NCBI GenBank assembly: GCA_012103295.1
Contig: WLXB01000004.1
Coordinates: 17,112 to 81,111 of the forward strand
DNA: 64,000 nt
Direction of reading: 5' to 3'
Origin: Alphaproteobacteria bacterium
GTDB lineage: Bacteria > Pseudomonadota > Alphaproteobacteria > Rhodospirillales > Rhodospirillaceae
Shown here: in pieces, positions 37,201 through 46,161 of the stretch
Numbering within the stretch: position 1 is the first letter of the stretch
How the letters are laid out: each line of letters starts with the position of its first letter
Made by a program: the position numbers and the translations under genes
Notes under the pieces: model-generated
Database searches by the model: none
Told to the model about the DNA's origin: nothing
What the model saw: the letters and a program-made list of their open reading frames with translations, nothing else

Positions 37201-39141
37201 GTGAAATCTATCAGTAATATCTTCACCCAACCGCGTAACCTGCTCGTATTGCTACATGATACGGCGATGGCGTTTCTTGCGGTCGGCGTCGCATTTTTCC
37301 TTCGCCTCGGCGTTCAGGTTTTCGATCAACTTGAGATCATAGTTCAGCTTGCAGCTGTATATGCTTGTCTTGCCTTCATAATTTATTTGTTTACTGGTTT
37401 GTACCGTCACCTATGGGCTTATGTTTCGTTTGTCGATGCGGTCAACATCGTTCGTTCCGCGACAGGTGTTGCATTGGCGTTCATTCCGCTGATGTTTTTG
37501 TTCACCCGTCTTGAAGATGTACCCCGTTCGGTTCCCTTCATTGGTTGGTTTGTTCTAGTTGTCTTTCTTGCGACACCGCGATTGAGCTTCCGTCTTATCA
37601 AGGATCGCCGGCTTGGGTTCCTGGCCAGTGAAGAAGCGGCGCGTATTCCTGTGTTGATGGTCGGTGCCGGTGACGAGGCCGCTCATTTTATTCGAGCCAC
37701 CCAATTAAACACCCACAGCCGGTATAGAGTCGTGGGTTTGGTTACGGCAACGCCGGGTCGGGTTGGTCAAGTTATGAATGGGGTCGAAGTGCTCGGCCTT
37801 GAGCGGGACATTAAATCAATTATCGCCACCCTGACTGCGCGCAACCTAGCCCCTGGGCGACTTATTCTCACACGCCCGGAAAACGCCCGTGAAACGCTCA
37901 GGGATCTATTGCGTGTTGCGCAAGACACAGGCGCGGAACTCACAAAACTCCCGCCGGTGGCTGACCTGCGCGCGTACGATGAGCCTGATTTCGCGCCTCG
38001 ACCTATCGCGCTTGAAGATCTTCTCGGCCGGCCTGCCCGGAGTTTGGATCGCGCGGCCATGGACGCCCTCATCCGGGGCAAACGTGTCCTGGTGACGGGC
38101 GCCGGAGGGTCAATCGGGTCCGAACTGGTGCGGCAAATAGCCGCCGCTGATCCCGCTCATATCTCGATGCTCGATCACGGTGAGTTCAATTTGTATTCCA
38201 TCGAACAGGAGATGCAGCAGGATTGGCCGGGCCTGGATGTGAAACCGATCATTGCCGATGTGCGTGATCACGGACGGATCACGGCAACCTTTGAATCGGT
38301 TAAGCCGGACATCGTGTTCCATGCGGCGGCGCTAAAGCATGTCCCAATGGTCGAGTACAATCCGCTTGAAGGCTTGGCAACGAATGCGCTTGGCACCCGG
38401 GAGATTGCGGATGCCTGTCTGGCCCACAATGTGCCTGAAATGGTGCTGATATCGACCGATAAAGCTGTTAACCCGGCCAACGTTATGGGGGCCGGCAAGC
38501 GCCTCGCGGAGATTTATTGTCAGGCTGCAGATGTTGCCAGCATCGGCACGCGGTTTATCACGGTCAGGTTTGGTAACGTTCTTGGGTCGACGGGTTCGGT
38601 CGTGCCGTTGTTTCAAAAACAATTGGCAGCAGGGGGCCCGCTGACTGTCACCCATCCAGAAATTGAACGGTATTTTATGACCGTTGGCGAAGCCGTTGAA
38701 CTGGTTCTCCAGGCAGCGGCGCTCGGCCCTGGGCGTAATGACAGAGGGGCCATTTACGTTCTTGATATGGGGGGCCCGGTAAAGATCATTGATCTTGCTC
38801 GGCAGATTATTCATCTGGCTGGCAAAGTGCCCGACGAAGATATCAAAATTAAAATCATCGGATTGCGTCCCGGTGACAAACTCACGGAAGAGCTGTTCCA
38901 TGGCCAGGAACCACCGGTGGGAACGGATATGGATGGCATACTCATCGCGCGCCCCCGGGTTAGCGCTTTTGAGACCGTCGCTGCGCGTCTAGACCACCTC
39001 AAGGACGCCTGCGCCCAGCAGCAAGAATCTGCTGCGCTAGAAGTGCTGACAGATCTGGTGCCTGAACTTTCACGCCCTGAATTGGCCCAGACAAGCACTA
39101 CCGACCACGCGGGGTCACCCCATCTAAAGATCGTCAAATAA
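37201..39141 (+). CDS. Membrane nucleotide-sugar 4,6-dehydratase (FlaA1/CapD/PglF type)
   Basis: A 646-residue protein with four N-terminal membrane helices (about 15-130), a CoA-binding-like Rossmann domain (about 140-270) and a catalytic SDR domain from about 290 with VLVTGAGGSIGSELVRQIA, FHAAALKHVPMVEYNP and TDKAVNPANVMGAGKRLAE. The Met-x3-Lys in the last block replaces the usual Tyr-x3-Lys, as in WbpM and PglF. Such enzymes make UDP-4-keto-6-deoxy-GlcNAc, the first step to bacillosamine, QuiNAc or FucNAc sugars. It starts with GTG 57 bp after the SDR. It could feed the LegG-type epimerase through a bacillosamine-like intermediate. Confidence 0.9.
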   Translation: MKSISNIFTQPRNLLVLLHDTAMAFLAVGVAFFLRLGVQVFDQLEIIVQLAAVYACLAFIIYLFTGLYRHLWAYVSFVDAVNIVRSATGVALAFIPLMFLFTRLEDVPRSVPFIGWFVLVVFLATPRLSFRLIKDRRLGFLASEEAARIPVLMVGAGDEAAHFIRATQLNTHSRYRVVGLVTATPGRVGQVMNGVEVLGLERDIKSIIATLTARNLAPGRLILTRPENARETLRDLLRVAQDTGAELTKLPPVADLRAYDEPDFAPRPIALEDLLGRPARSLDRAAMDALIRGKRVLVTGAGGSIGSELVRQIAAADPAHISMLDHGEFNLYSIEQEMQQDWPGLDVKPIIADVRDHGRITATFESVKPDIVFHAAALKHVPMVEYNPLEGLATNALGTREIADACLAHNVPEMVLISTDKAVNPANVMGAGKRLAEIYCQAADVASIGTRFITVRFGNVLGSTGSVVPLFQKQLAAGGPLTVTHPEIERYFMTVGEAVELVLQAAALGPGRNDRGAIYVLDMGGPVKIIDLARQIIHLAGKVPDEDIKIKIIGLRPGDKLTEELFHGQEPPVGTDMDGILIARPRVSAFETVAARLDHLKDACAQQQESAALEVLTDLVPELSRPELAQTSTTDHAGSPHLKIVK

Positions 39142-39237
39142 TTCCGCACTGGGCGGCGCCTAAGACGTTTTCCCCTGGCATGAGCCATGCTAAACCCCGG
39201 CTCTCGCATTTAATCGACTGATCATTTTGAGGTGACC

Positions 39238-40815
39238 ATGCCCGCTTCCGCCGTGCGCCGTGCGCTGTTGTCTGTTTCCGATAAAACCGGCCTCGTCGAG
39301 TTCGCCACGTTCCTAAACGGCAAGGGCGTTGAATTGGTTTCCACTGGTGGCACCGCCAAAGCGATTGCCGGCGCCGGCCTCCCGGTACGAGAAGTCTCCG
39401 ATCTCACTGGCTTTCCCGAAATGCTTGATGGGCGCGTTAAGACTCTGCATCCCAATGTCCATGGCGGACTGCTCGGGGTGCGTGGCAATGCAGACCATGA
39501 AGCGACGATGGCGGAACACGGCATCGCGCCGATCGATTTGGTTGTGGTTAATTTGTACCCTTTTGAAAACACCGTTGCTGCCGGCGCGGATTTTGAGACC
39601 TGTATCGAGAACATCGACATTGGCGGCCCGGCCATGATCCGGTCCGCGGCTAAAAATCATGCGGGAGTGGCCGTTATTGTTGACCCGCAAGATTATGCGG
39701 AAGTTCAATCCAATATGGATACCCATGCCGGCGCAGTTTCAGACGACCTTCGCACTATTCTTGCGGCGCGCGCCTTTTCACGGACCGCAGCCTATGACAG
39801 TGCCATCTCAACCTGGTTCGCTGATCAATTGGGCGATGCCTTTCCGCGTTGGCTATCAGTGGCCGGGACTAAGAAGCAAGACCTCCGATACGGTGAAAAC
39901 CCTCATCAGCAGGCGGCTCTGTATCTTTCTGGCGAGCCGCGCCCCGGAATTGCGACAGCAGAGAAAATCCAAGGCAAAGAACTGAGCTACAACAATATCA
40001 ACGACACCGACGCTGCTTTCGAACTTGTTGCAGAATTTGATCGCCCAGCTGTGGCGATCATCAAGCATGCTAATCCGTGTGGCGTTGCAGTCGCCGCTGA
40101 TTGCTTGTCCGCATATACCAAAGCCCTCGCCTGTGACCCGGTTTCGGCCTTTGGCGGTATTGTTGCCCTCAACCGGCCGCTTGATGGGGCTATGGCCGCA
40201 GAAATTACGAAACTGTTTACTGAGGTTGTCATTGCTCCTGACGCCAATGATGAAGCGCGTGCGACGTTCGCCAAAAAGAAAAACCTCCGCCTTCTTCTGA
40301 CTGGTGAAATGCCCGATGTGTCAGAGACTGCGCGTATGGTTAAGCCGGTAGCGGGTGGGTTGTTGGCTCAATCCAAAGACACCGGACACATCACCGCTGG
40401 TGATCTAAAAACCGTGACCAAAGTTACGCCGACCGATGATCAAACGGCGGATATGTTGTTCGCGTTCACCATTGCCAAACACGTGAAATCAAACACCATT
40501 GTCTATGCCAAAGATGGAGCCACGGTTGGCATCGGTGCTGGCCAAATGAGCCGTGTCGATTCCGCTCGGATTGCTGCGGCTAAGGCGATGGACGCGGCTA
40601 AGGAAGCGGGCCTTGATACGCCGGCAACGGTTGGGTCGGTCGTTGCGTCCGATGCCTTCTTCCCCTTCACCGATGGGCTTTTGGCTGCGGTCGAAGCCGG
40701 GGCAACGGCGGTTATTCAGCCGGGAGGATCGATCCGCGATGACGAAGTGATCGCCGCCGCCGACGAAAAAGGCTTGGCGATGGTGTTCACAGGCATGCGC
40801 CATTTCCGTCATTAA
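39238..40815 (+). CDS. purH: Bifunctional AICAR transformylase/IMP cyclohydrolase
   Basis: Catalyses the last two steps of IMP synthesis. The 525-residue protein has the N-terminal MGS-like IMP cyclohydrolase domain ([47 protein letters not shown]) and the C-terminal transformylase domain with the [10 protein letters not shown] motif and a C-terminal [13 protein letters not shown] at 39238 lies close behind gaggtga; a GTG at 39232 is in frame but overlaps that site. It is a housekeeping gene embedded in an accessory sugar region, with no shared operon evident. Confidence 0.97.
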   Translation: MPASAVRRALLSVSDKTGLVEFATFLNGKGVELVSTGGTAKAIAGAGLPVREVSDLTGFPEMLDGRVKTLHPNVHGGLLGVRGNADHEATMAEHGIAPIDLVVVNLYPFENTVAAGADFETCIENIDIGGPAMIRSAAKNHAGVAVIVDPQDYAEVQSNMDTHAGAVSDDLRTILAARAFSRTAAYDSAISTWFADQLGDAFPRWLSVAGTKKQDLRYGENPHQQAALYLSGEPRPGIATAEKIQGKELSYNNINDTDAAFELVAEFDRPAVAIIKHANPCGVAVAADCLSAYTKALACDPVSAFGGIVALNRPLDGAMAAEITKLFTEVVIAPDANDEARATFAKKKNLRLLLTGEMPDVSETARMVKPVAGGLLAQSKDTGHITAGDLKTVTKVTPTDDQTADMLFAFTIAKHVKSNTIVYAKDGATVGIGAGQMSRVDSARIAAAKAMDAAKEAGLDTPATVGSVVASDAFFPFTDGLLAAVEAGATAVIQPGGSIRDDEVIAAADEKGLAMVFTGMRHFRH

Positions 40816-40841
40816 TCGCAGCGCGCGCTACGAGACTAAGA

Positions 40842-42119
40842 TCAGCGGCCAGGCTCTTTGACGGTCTGAAGAAGTAGAAGCCCGGCAATCAGGAAAACAA
40901 GAATTGTAGCCATGCCGATGCGCTGGCTGCCCGCTAGTATGGTCACGGCACCGACGGCAAATGGCCCGACGAAGCTGGTCACCTTTCCTGACACCGCGAA
41001 CAGGCCAAACATTTCTCCGCGAATCTCTGGGGGCGCAAGGCGCGCCATAAAGGTTCGACTTGCTGCCTGCACTGGTCCGAAGAAGGTGCTCATAATCAAT
41101 GCTGTCACCCAGAACTGAGGTACGGTTTGGGCGATTAGTACGCCGACGGCGGAAACTGTTAACGCGACTAGGCTGACAGTTAGAGTCCGCTTCGATCCAA
41201 AGCGATCGTCAACCCATCCGAAGACGGCCGCACCTAGTCCGGCCGTTACGTTCAACGCGATGCCAAAAACAATGATGTCTTCTAAGGTCATACCGAATGT
41301 ACCAGCCGCGTAGATACCACCAAAGGCGAACATAGTATTGACGCCATCGATGTAGATCATGCGGGCGATGAGAAACCGGAAGCTGTTGGCGTGCTGCCGG
41401 GCATTGCGGAGAGTCCCGATGAGAGTCGATAAGCCTTGTTGAATCGCGGCGCTTAACGCCAATCCCGTGCGTGGATTATCTGGCGTAAACGCGAACAGTG
41501 GCCAAGTGAACAAGGCGATCCAGCCGGCAGTCACCAGCATGGTTGCGCGCACGTGTTCGGCGTTACCTTTATCAAAACCAAAAGGTGAGGGGTCCGCTTG
41601 AACAAATCCCACGAGTGCAACGACAAGACAGATTAAACCGCCGGCATATCCGAGCCCCCAGGCTAGGCCAGACACCCGGCCAAGGCGCGTTGGTGTGGTC
41701 AAGTCGGGCAGCATGGTGTTGTAAAAAACCAAGCCCACTTCAAAGCCAACAGTCCCGAACACCGCGACGGTCAAGGCCAGTGGAATTGAGTTTGGGCCCG
41801 GTGCCGCGAACCAAAGCGCGGCGGTCGCGACGATGCAAAGCAGAGTAAAAAACGCCAGCCAAGGCTTTCGTCGCCCCGTGTGATCTGCAATCGCGCCAGC
41901 GACCGGGCTGGTGAGGGCGATAATAAGCCCTGCGATTCCTGTCGCTGTTCCCCACAGTGCTGTGCCCGTTTCTGCATCCGGTGCAATCGCCTGAGTAAAG
42001 TACGCGGAGAATACGAAGGTTGAGACGACGGTGGTGAAACCAGAGTTGCCAAAATCGAACAATGCCCATGACCAAAGAGCCTTACGGTCGGCCGGCTGGG
42101 CTGGGGTCCGGGTGTTCAT
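40842..42119 (-). CDS. UMF1/Atg22-like MFS transporter
   Basis: A 425-residue, 12-helix major facilitator. The N-terminus (LWSWALFDFGNSGFTTVVSTFVFSAYF, shown in part) with the Phe-Gly-Asn block, and LTSPVAGAIADHTGRRKPWLAF in the first loop are typical of the UMF1/Atg22 group of effluxers. The substrate is unknown. Its ATG overlaps the TGA of the Gfo/Idh oxidoreductase gene (ATGA at 42116-42119), so it is translationally coupled to a sugar-modifying gene and could move a related product. That link is inference. Confidence 0.87.
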   Translation of the reverse strand: MNTRTPAQPADRKALWSWALFDFGNSGFTTVVSTFVFSAYFTQAIAPDAETGTALWGTATGIAGLIIALTSPVAGAIADHTGRRKPWLAFFTLLCIVATAALWFAAPGPNSIPLALTVAVFGTVGFEVGLVFYNTMLPDLTTPTRLGRVSGLAWGLGYAGGLICLVVALVGFVQADPSPFGFDKGNAEHVRATMLVTAGWIALFTWPLFAFTPDNPRTGLALSAAIQQGLSTLIGTLRNARQHANSFRFLIARMIYIDGVNTMFAFGGIYAAGTFGMTLEDIIVFGIALNVTAGLGAAVFGWVDDRFGSKRTLTVSLVALTVSAVGVLIAQTVPQFWVTALIMSTFFGPVQAASRTFMARLAPPEIRGEMFGLFAVSGKVTSFVGPFAVGAVTILAGSQRIGMATILVFLIAGLLLLQTVKEPGR

Positions 42120-43039
42120 AGAAGTCCGGCGCCGGCGCGGACGCGGTTGGCCAATTGGAGCGCGACAAGGCCGTCTTGACCAGTTGCCACATCTGACTCG
42201 GCGCCGCCTACTGCCGCAATAAAAGAGGCTAACTGAGTACGCAATGGATCTATTGCGTCGACAACCAATGCCTTGGGTATCCCGTCGACTGTGTGGGTGA
42301 CTGTCTTTGCAGTGAAGTCGAGATCAAAAGTTGAGCTTGTGGTTTCTATGGATAAACCGCGGTCTTGTGTTTCAGCAACTCGGCTAACATCAAAGGATGC
42401 AGAGACACCAGTGTCCAACGTCAATGTCGAGGTTGCACGATGTTCGGTACTGCCGGGTGTGCATTCAATAGCGGTAACGGCACCTACCCTTATCGTGTTG
42501 AGCAAGTCGAGATCATGAATCATGAGATCAAGCACTGCGTCGACGTCATAGCTTCGATCACTGGCCAAATTGAGCCGCCGCGCTGAAATCGATTTAATTC
42601 TGCTACCGTTCTCTAGGTCATCCTTCAGTATAGATTTCAATAGTGTGATCGCTGGATTAAAGCGTTCGACGTGGCCGATTCTGAGGCACGCGTCGCAATC
42701 TGCCGCCGCGTCTATCATCGCAATTGCATCATCTTTGGTTGCTGATATCGGTTTTTCGACCAGACAAGAAACACCAGATCGGAGCAGCGGCACGGCCATC
42801 GTCGCGTGGTATTGAGTGGGTACGGCGATAACGGCGACGTCTACTAGACCAACCAAGCCTTCGAGGTTTGTGATGGCCTGGCTGCCGGTTTCCTTTGCGA
42901 CCTGTTCAGTCGTATCTGCTCTTTCATCAAAAACGGCGACAAGATTCAGGTTCGACGCGTCGCTACAGGCCCGCACGTGGTGCATGCCCATACGGCCGAG
43001 TCCGATAACAGCCGCACGCATTACTGATGGGTTTGCCAT
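42116..43039 (-). CDS. Gfo/Idh/MocA oxidoreductase (WbpB/WlbA-like)
   Basis: A 307-residue NAD(P)-dependent sugar oxidoreductase. It shows the Rossmann motif AAVIGLGRMGMHHVRACS, the VEKPISATKDDAIAMI block with the conserved E-K-P, and RIGHVERFNPAI. In the UDP-ManNAc(3NAc)A and UDP-GlcNAc(3NAc)A pathways a member of this family oxidises C3 and a DegT-type aminotransferase then adds the amino group; exactly such a gene lies immediately upstream (43053-44204). A frame open to 43270 overlaps that gene, so ATG at 43039 (MANPSVMRAAV) is chosen; ATG at 43021 is an alternative. Confidence 0.85.
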   Translation of the reverse strand: MANPSVMRAAVIGLGRMGMHHVRACSDASNLNLVAVFDERADTTEQVAKETGSQAITNLEGLVGLVDVAVIAVPTQYHATMAVPLLRSGVSCLVEKPISATKDDAIAMIDAAADCDACLRIGHVERFNPAITLLKSILKDDLENGSRIKSISARRLNLASDRSYDVDAVLDLMIHDLDLLNTIRVGAVTAIECTPGSTEHRATSTLTLDTGVSASFDVSRVAETQDRGLSIETTSSTFDLDFTAKTVTHTVDGIPKALVVDAIDPLRTQLASFIAAVGGAESDVATGQDGLVALQLANRVRAGAGLL

Positions 43040-43052
43040 TATTGCTGAGTTC

Positions 43053-44204
43053 TTACGAAGCAAGAGCCGTCCGCACGGCAGCAATAATGCGCGCCTGAGC
43101 GTCAGCCTCCAGATAAGGATGCATTGGCAGGCTGACGACCTGATTTGCCAATCGTTCTGTAACGGGTAAACCGTTGCCCGCAACGGGGTAGTTTCGATAG
43201 GGGCCCTGGATGTGCAAGGGCAGAGGATAGAACAAGGCTGTTGGAATGCTATCTGCAGCAAGAGTTTCAACGATGGTGTTGCGTTGCTCAGAAACCAATG
43301 TGTACTGAGCCCAAACCGAAGTCACATCGTCAATGAGCTGGGGAGTCTGCACAACATCGGACAAGCCTTCGCTATATCGTTGCGCAATGACATTTCTCTT
43401 CTCACATTCATCGTCGAAGATTTTGAGTTTCTCGAGAAGAATGGCCGCTTGGATCGAATCAAACCGGGCGGTGAGACCCAGGCATTTCGCTTCAGCAGAG
43501 CCCCCCCCATTGCCGTGAACCCGAACACTTTTCATACGTTCGTATAGCTCTGTGTCGTCGGTTAGAATGGCACCACCGTCGCCGTAACATGATAGAGGCT
43601 TAGAGGGATAAAAACTCGTTCCAGTCACCCGCCCCAAAGTACCGAGCGAGGACCCTTTATAGGTCGCACCAAACGCTTGTGCGGCATCGTCTAAGATCCA
43701 CAAGCCATGTTCGTCGGCGATTTCGCGGATCGGATCGAAATCTGCTGGCTGTCCGAAGAGGTCGACAGTCATGAGGGCCTTCGCGGTGACCCCGGCGCTG
43801 TCGGCGGCACGGAGTCCAGATTTTAGACTGTCCGCATCAATGTTGAAGGTCTGTGGATCAACGTCGACAAAAACGGGTGTCGCGCCGCGCAGGGCGACAA
43901 CTTCTGCAGAGGATGTAAAGGTAAAGGATGGGACCAGAACCGCGTCGCCGGGCCCAATATCCGCGGCCATCAAAGGCAGAATAAGGGCGTCGGTGCCGCT
44001 GGCGCAGGTAAGGCAGTGGGCGGCACCTGTACGATCGGCCAGTTGGCGCTCTACGTCCGTGACCTCGGGGCCCATGATGAATGCGCCATGGTCAAGAACC
44101 CGACGAATGGCCGCGTCAATTTGATCAGAAATACGGGACCGTTGCGCTTGGAGGTCGATAAACGGCAGAGGTGATGACGCAGTATCGCGCATAGAGCGAA
44201 ACAC
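43053..44204 (-). CDS. DegT/DnrJ/EryC1/StrS sugar aminotransferase (WbpE-like)
   Basis: A 383-residue PLP-dependent sugar aminotransferase. It begins after PFIDLQAQRSRISDQID, has CASGTDALILPLMA, LDDAAQAFGATYKG, the Schiff-base Lys in FYPSKPLSCYGDGGA, and the C-terminal TALFYPLPLHIQGPY and LPMHPYLEADAQ. The FIDLQAQ start resembles the WbpE/WlbC group that aminates C3-keto UDP-sugars, consistent with the Gfo/Idh gene 14 bp downstream. It could instead aminate a 4-keto sugar for the nonulosonate pathway, whose LegC is otherwise missing. A Met four codons later (44192) is another possible start. Confidence 0.88.
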   Translation of the reverse strand: MFRSMRDTASSPLPFIDLQAQRSRISDQIDAAIRRVLDHGAFIMGPEVTDVERQLADRTGAAHCLTCASGTDALILPLMAADIGPGDAVLVPSFTFTSSAEVVALRGATPVFVDVDPQTFNIDADSLKSGLRAADSAGVTAKALMTVDLFGQPADFDPIREIADEHGLWILDDAAQAFGATYKGSSLGTLGRVTGTSFYPSKPLSCYGDGGAILTDDTELYERMKSVRVHGNGGGSAEAKCLGLTARFDSIQAAILLEKLKIFDDECEKRNVIAQRYSEGLSDVVQTPQLIDDVTSVWAQYTLVSEQRNTIVETLAADSIPTALFYPLPLHIQGPYRNYPVAGNGLPVTERLANQVVSLPMHPYLEADAQARIIAAVRTALAS

Positions 44205-44379
44205 CTAATTGAGGGCCGGAAAAGAGTGCCTGCAAGAGCAAGCCGCACGGGCGTTTAAACGGGTCGCACAACCTACAACTTACGCCCGAGTCTTGTAAAT
44301 GTGGGGATGGTCGATTGAAGCTCACGGCGTGCTGCTCTAGACAAGGCCGAATCTGCACCGTTAACTGCCATCCATAATC

Positions 44380-46161
44380 ATGTCTAAAGCTGAAAAACAT
44401 AAGCGATCGGGCCCTTTGCTACGCCGCCTAGTGCGCGAAGCGGTGGCGCCCTATGGGTCCCGCGTTGCTTTAGCCGCGGTTTTCATGGTGCTTGTGGCAG
44501 CGATGACGGCCGCTTTGGCCTGGCTCATGGACCCGGTGGTCAATCGTGTTTTCGTCGAACGGCGCAGTGACTTGTTGTGGTCCGTGGGCGGGGCTGTGTT
44601 CGCCGTGTTCACGATCAAGGGCGCCGCCACATACGCTCAAGCCGTGCTCATGACCGGCGTTGGCCAGAGTGTTCTTATGGACATGCAGAACCGGTTGTTC
44701 CGGCATTTGATGACACAAGACCTGGCCTTTTTTCAGCGCCAGACAACCGGCGGTTTGATGTCCCGGTTTACGACCGACATCGGCATGATGCGCCAAGCGG
44801 TCTCAACCGCGCTGACAGGTCTCGGTAAAGACAGTCTGTCGGTCATCTTTCTCGTCGGCGTTATGTTTTATCAAGACTGGCTGCTGGCGACTGTTGCATT
44901 CGTTGTCTTCCCGGCGACGGTGATTCCGATTACGCGGCTTGGTCGCCGGCTTCGTCATGTTACAGCTGATACCCAAGCGCAGACGGGCGGCTTGATGACC
45001 GTACTGCAGCAAACATTTACAGGCATGCGCCTGATCAAATCTTATCGTATGGAAGATTATGAATCTGAACGGGCCGCGGCCATGACTCGGTCGGTGCGTG
45101 ACCTTGTGATGCGTGCCGAACGGGTCAAAGCGTTGTCCAGCCCGTTGATGGAGACGATCGGCGGTGTCGCCGTCACGATTGTTATCGTTTATGGCGGATG
45201 GCGGGTGATTCAAGATACGACGACGCCGGGCGCCTTCTTTTCGTTTATCACGGCTTTGTTGATGGCGTACCGGCCGATGAAAGCACTGGCCAATCTAAAC
45301 GCACAAATTCAAGAAGGCCTTGCTGGCGCAGAACGTTTATTCGCGATCCTTGATGAGCGACCAAACCTAACCGAGTCTATTGGTGCTAAGCCTCTTTCAG
45401 TGTCGGGCGGCGGGATTGTTTTTGACAAGGTTTCCTTTTCCTATGATGACGGAAAAGCGGCCCTCCATGACGTCTCATTCGATGCGCAACCGGGCAAGAC
45501 CACCGCTTTGGTTGGGCCATCCGGAGCAGGCAAAACCACACTTCTTAATTTGGTCCCCCGCTTCTTTGATCCTGACTCAGGCCGTGTTCTCATCGACGCT
45601 CAGAATATCCGCGACGTTACACTAGAGTCCTTGCGATCATCAGTTGCTCTCGTCTCGCAAGACGTTCTCCTATTTGATGATTCGGTGCGCGCCAACATTC
45701 GCTTTGGCAGGCCTGCTGCGACGGATGACGAAATCGCAGACGCCGCACGAGCAGCTGGTGCAGAAGACTTCATTCTCGCAATGGCCGATGGCTATGACAC
45801 TCTGGTCGGGGAGCGCGGTGAATCTTTATCCGGTGGGCAACGCCAGCGCATCGCAATTGCACGGGCGATTCTGAAAAATGCCCCTATATTGCTCCTCGAT
45901 GAAGCGACAAGTGCGCTGGACGCGGAAACGGAAGCGCAGATTCAATCGGCGATGGATGCGCTTCGAAAAGGCCGGACGACCGTTGTTATTGCGCACCGGT
46001 TGGCAACCGTTCAGCACGCAGATTGTATCCATGTTGTTGTTGATGGCGGCGTCGTTGAAAGCGGAACCCACGATGAGTTAGTGAAGAACGACGCGACGTA
46101 TGCCCGCCTTAGCGCTTTGCAATTTTCACCGCGTGATCAAGAGAACCCTATCGCACCTTAG
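44380..46161 (+). CDS. MsbA-type ABC exporter (fused permease-ATPase)
   Basis: A 593-residue half-transporter: six membrane helices over about 1-310 and an ATPase domain from about 340 with Walker A VGPSGAGKTTLLN, Q-loop VSQDVLLFDD, signature SLSGGQRQRIAIARA, Walker B PILLLDEATSALDAE and the switch His in VVIAHRLATVQ. MsbA-like exporters flip lipid A core or other lipid-linked glycans. It lies among glycosylation genes, so a lipid-linked or surface glycan is a plausible cargo, but lipid A or general export cannot be excluded. Its stop overlaps the end of the convergent SPINDLY gene by 4 bp. Confidence 0.92.
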   Translation: MSKAEKHKRSGPLLRRLVREAVAPYGSRVALAAVFMVLVAAMTAALAWLMDPVVNRVFVERRSDLLWSVGGAVFAVFTIKGAATYAQAVLMTGVGQSVLMDMQNRLFRHLMTQDLAFFQRQTTGGLMSRFTTDIGMMRQAVSTALTGLGKDSLSVIFLVGVMFYQDWLLATVAFVVFPATVIPITRLGRRLRHVTADTQAQTGGLMTVLQQTFTGMRLIKSYRMEDYESERAAAMTRSVRDLVMRAERVKALSSPLMETIGGVAVTIVIVYGGWRVIQDTTTPGAFFSFITALLMAYRPMKALANLNAQIQEGLAGAERLFAILDERPNLTESIGAKPLSVSGGGIVFDKVSFSYDDGKAALHDVSFDAQPGKTTALVGPSGAGKTTLLNLVPRFFDPDSGRVLIDAQNIRDVTLESLRSSVALVSQDVLLFDDSVRANIRFGRPAATDDEIADAARAAGAEDFILAMADGYDTLVGERGESLSGGQRQRIAIARAILKNAPILLLDEATSALDAETEAQIQSAMDALRKGRTTVVIAHRLATVQHADCIHVVVDGGVVESGTHDELVKNDATYARLSALQFSPRDQENPIAP

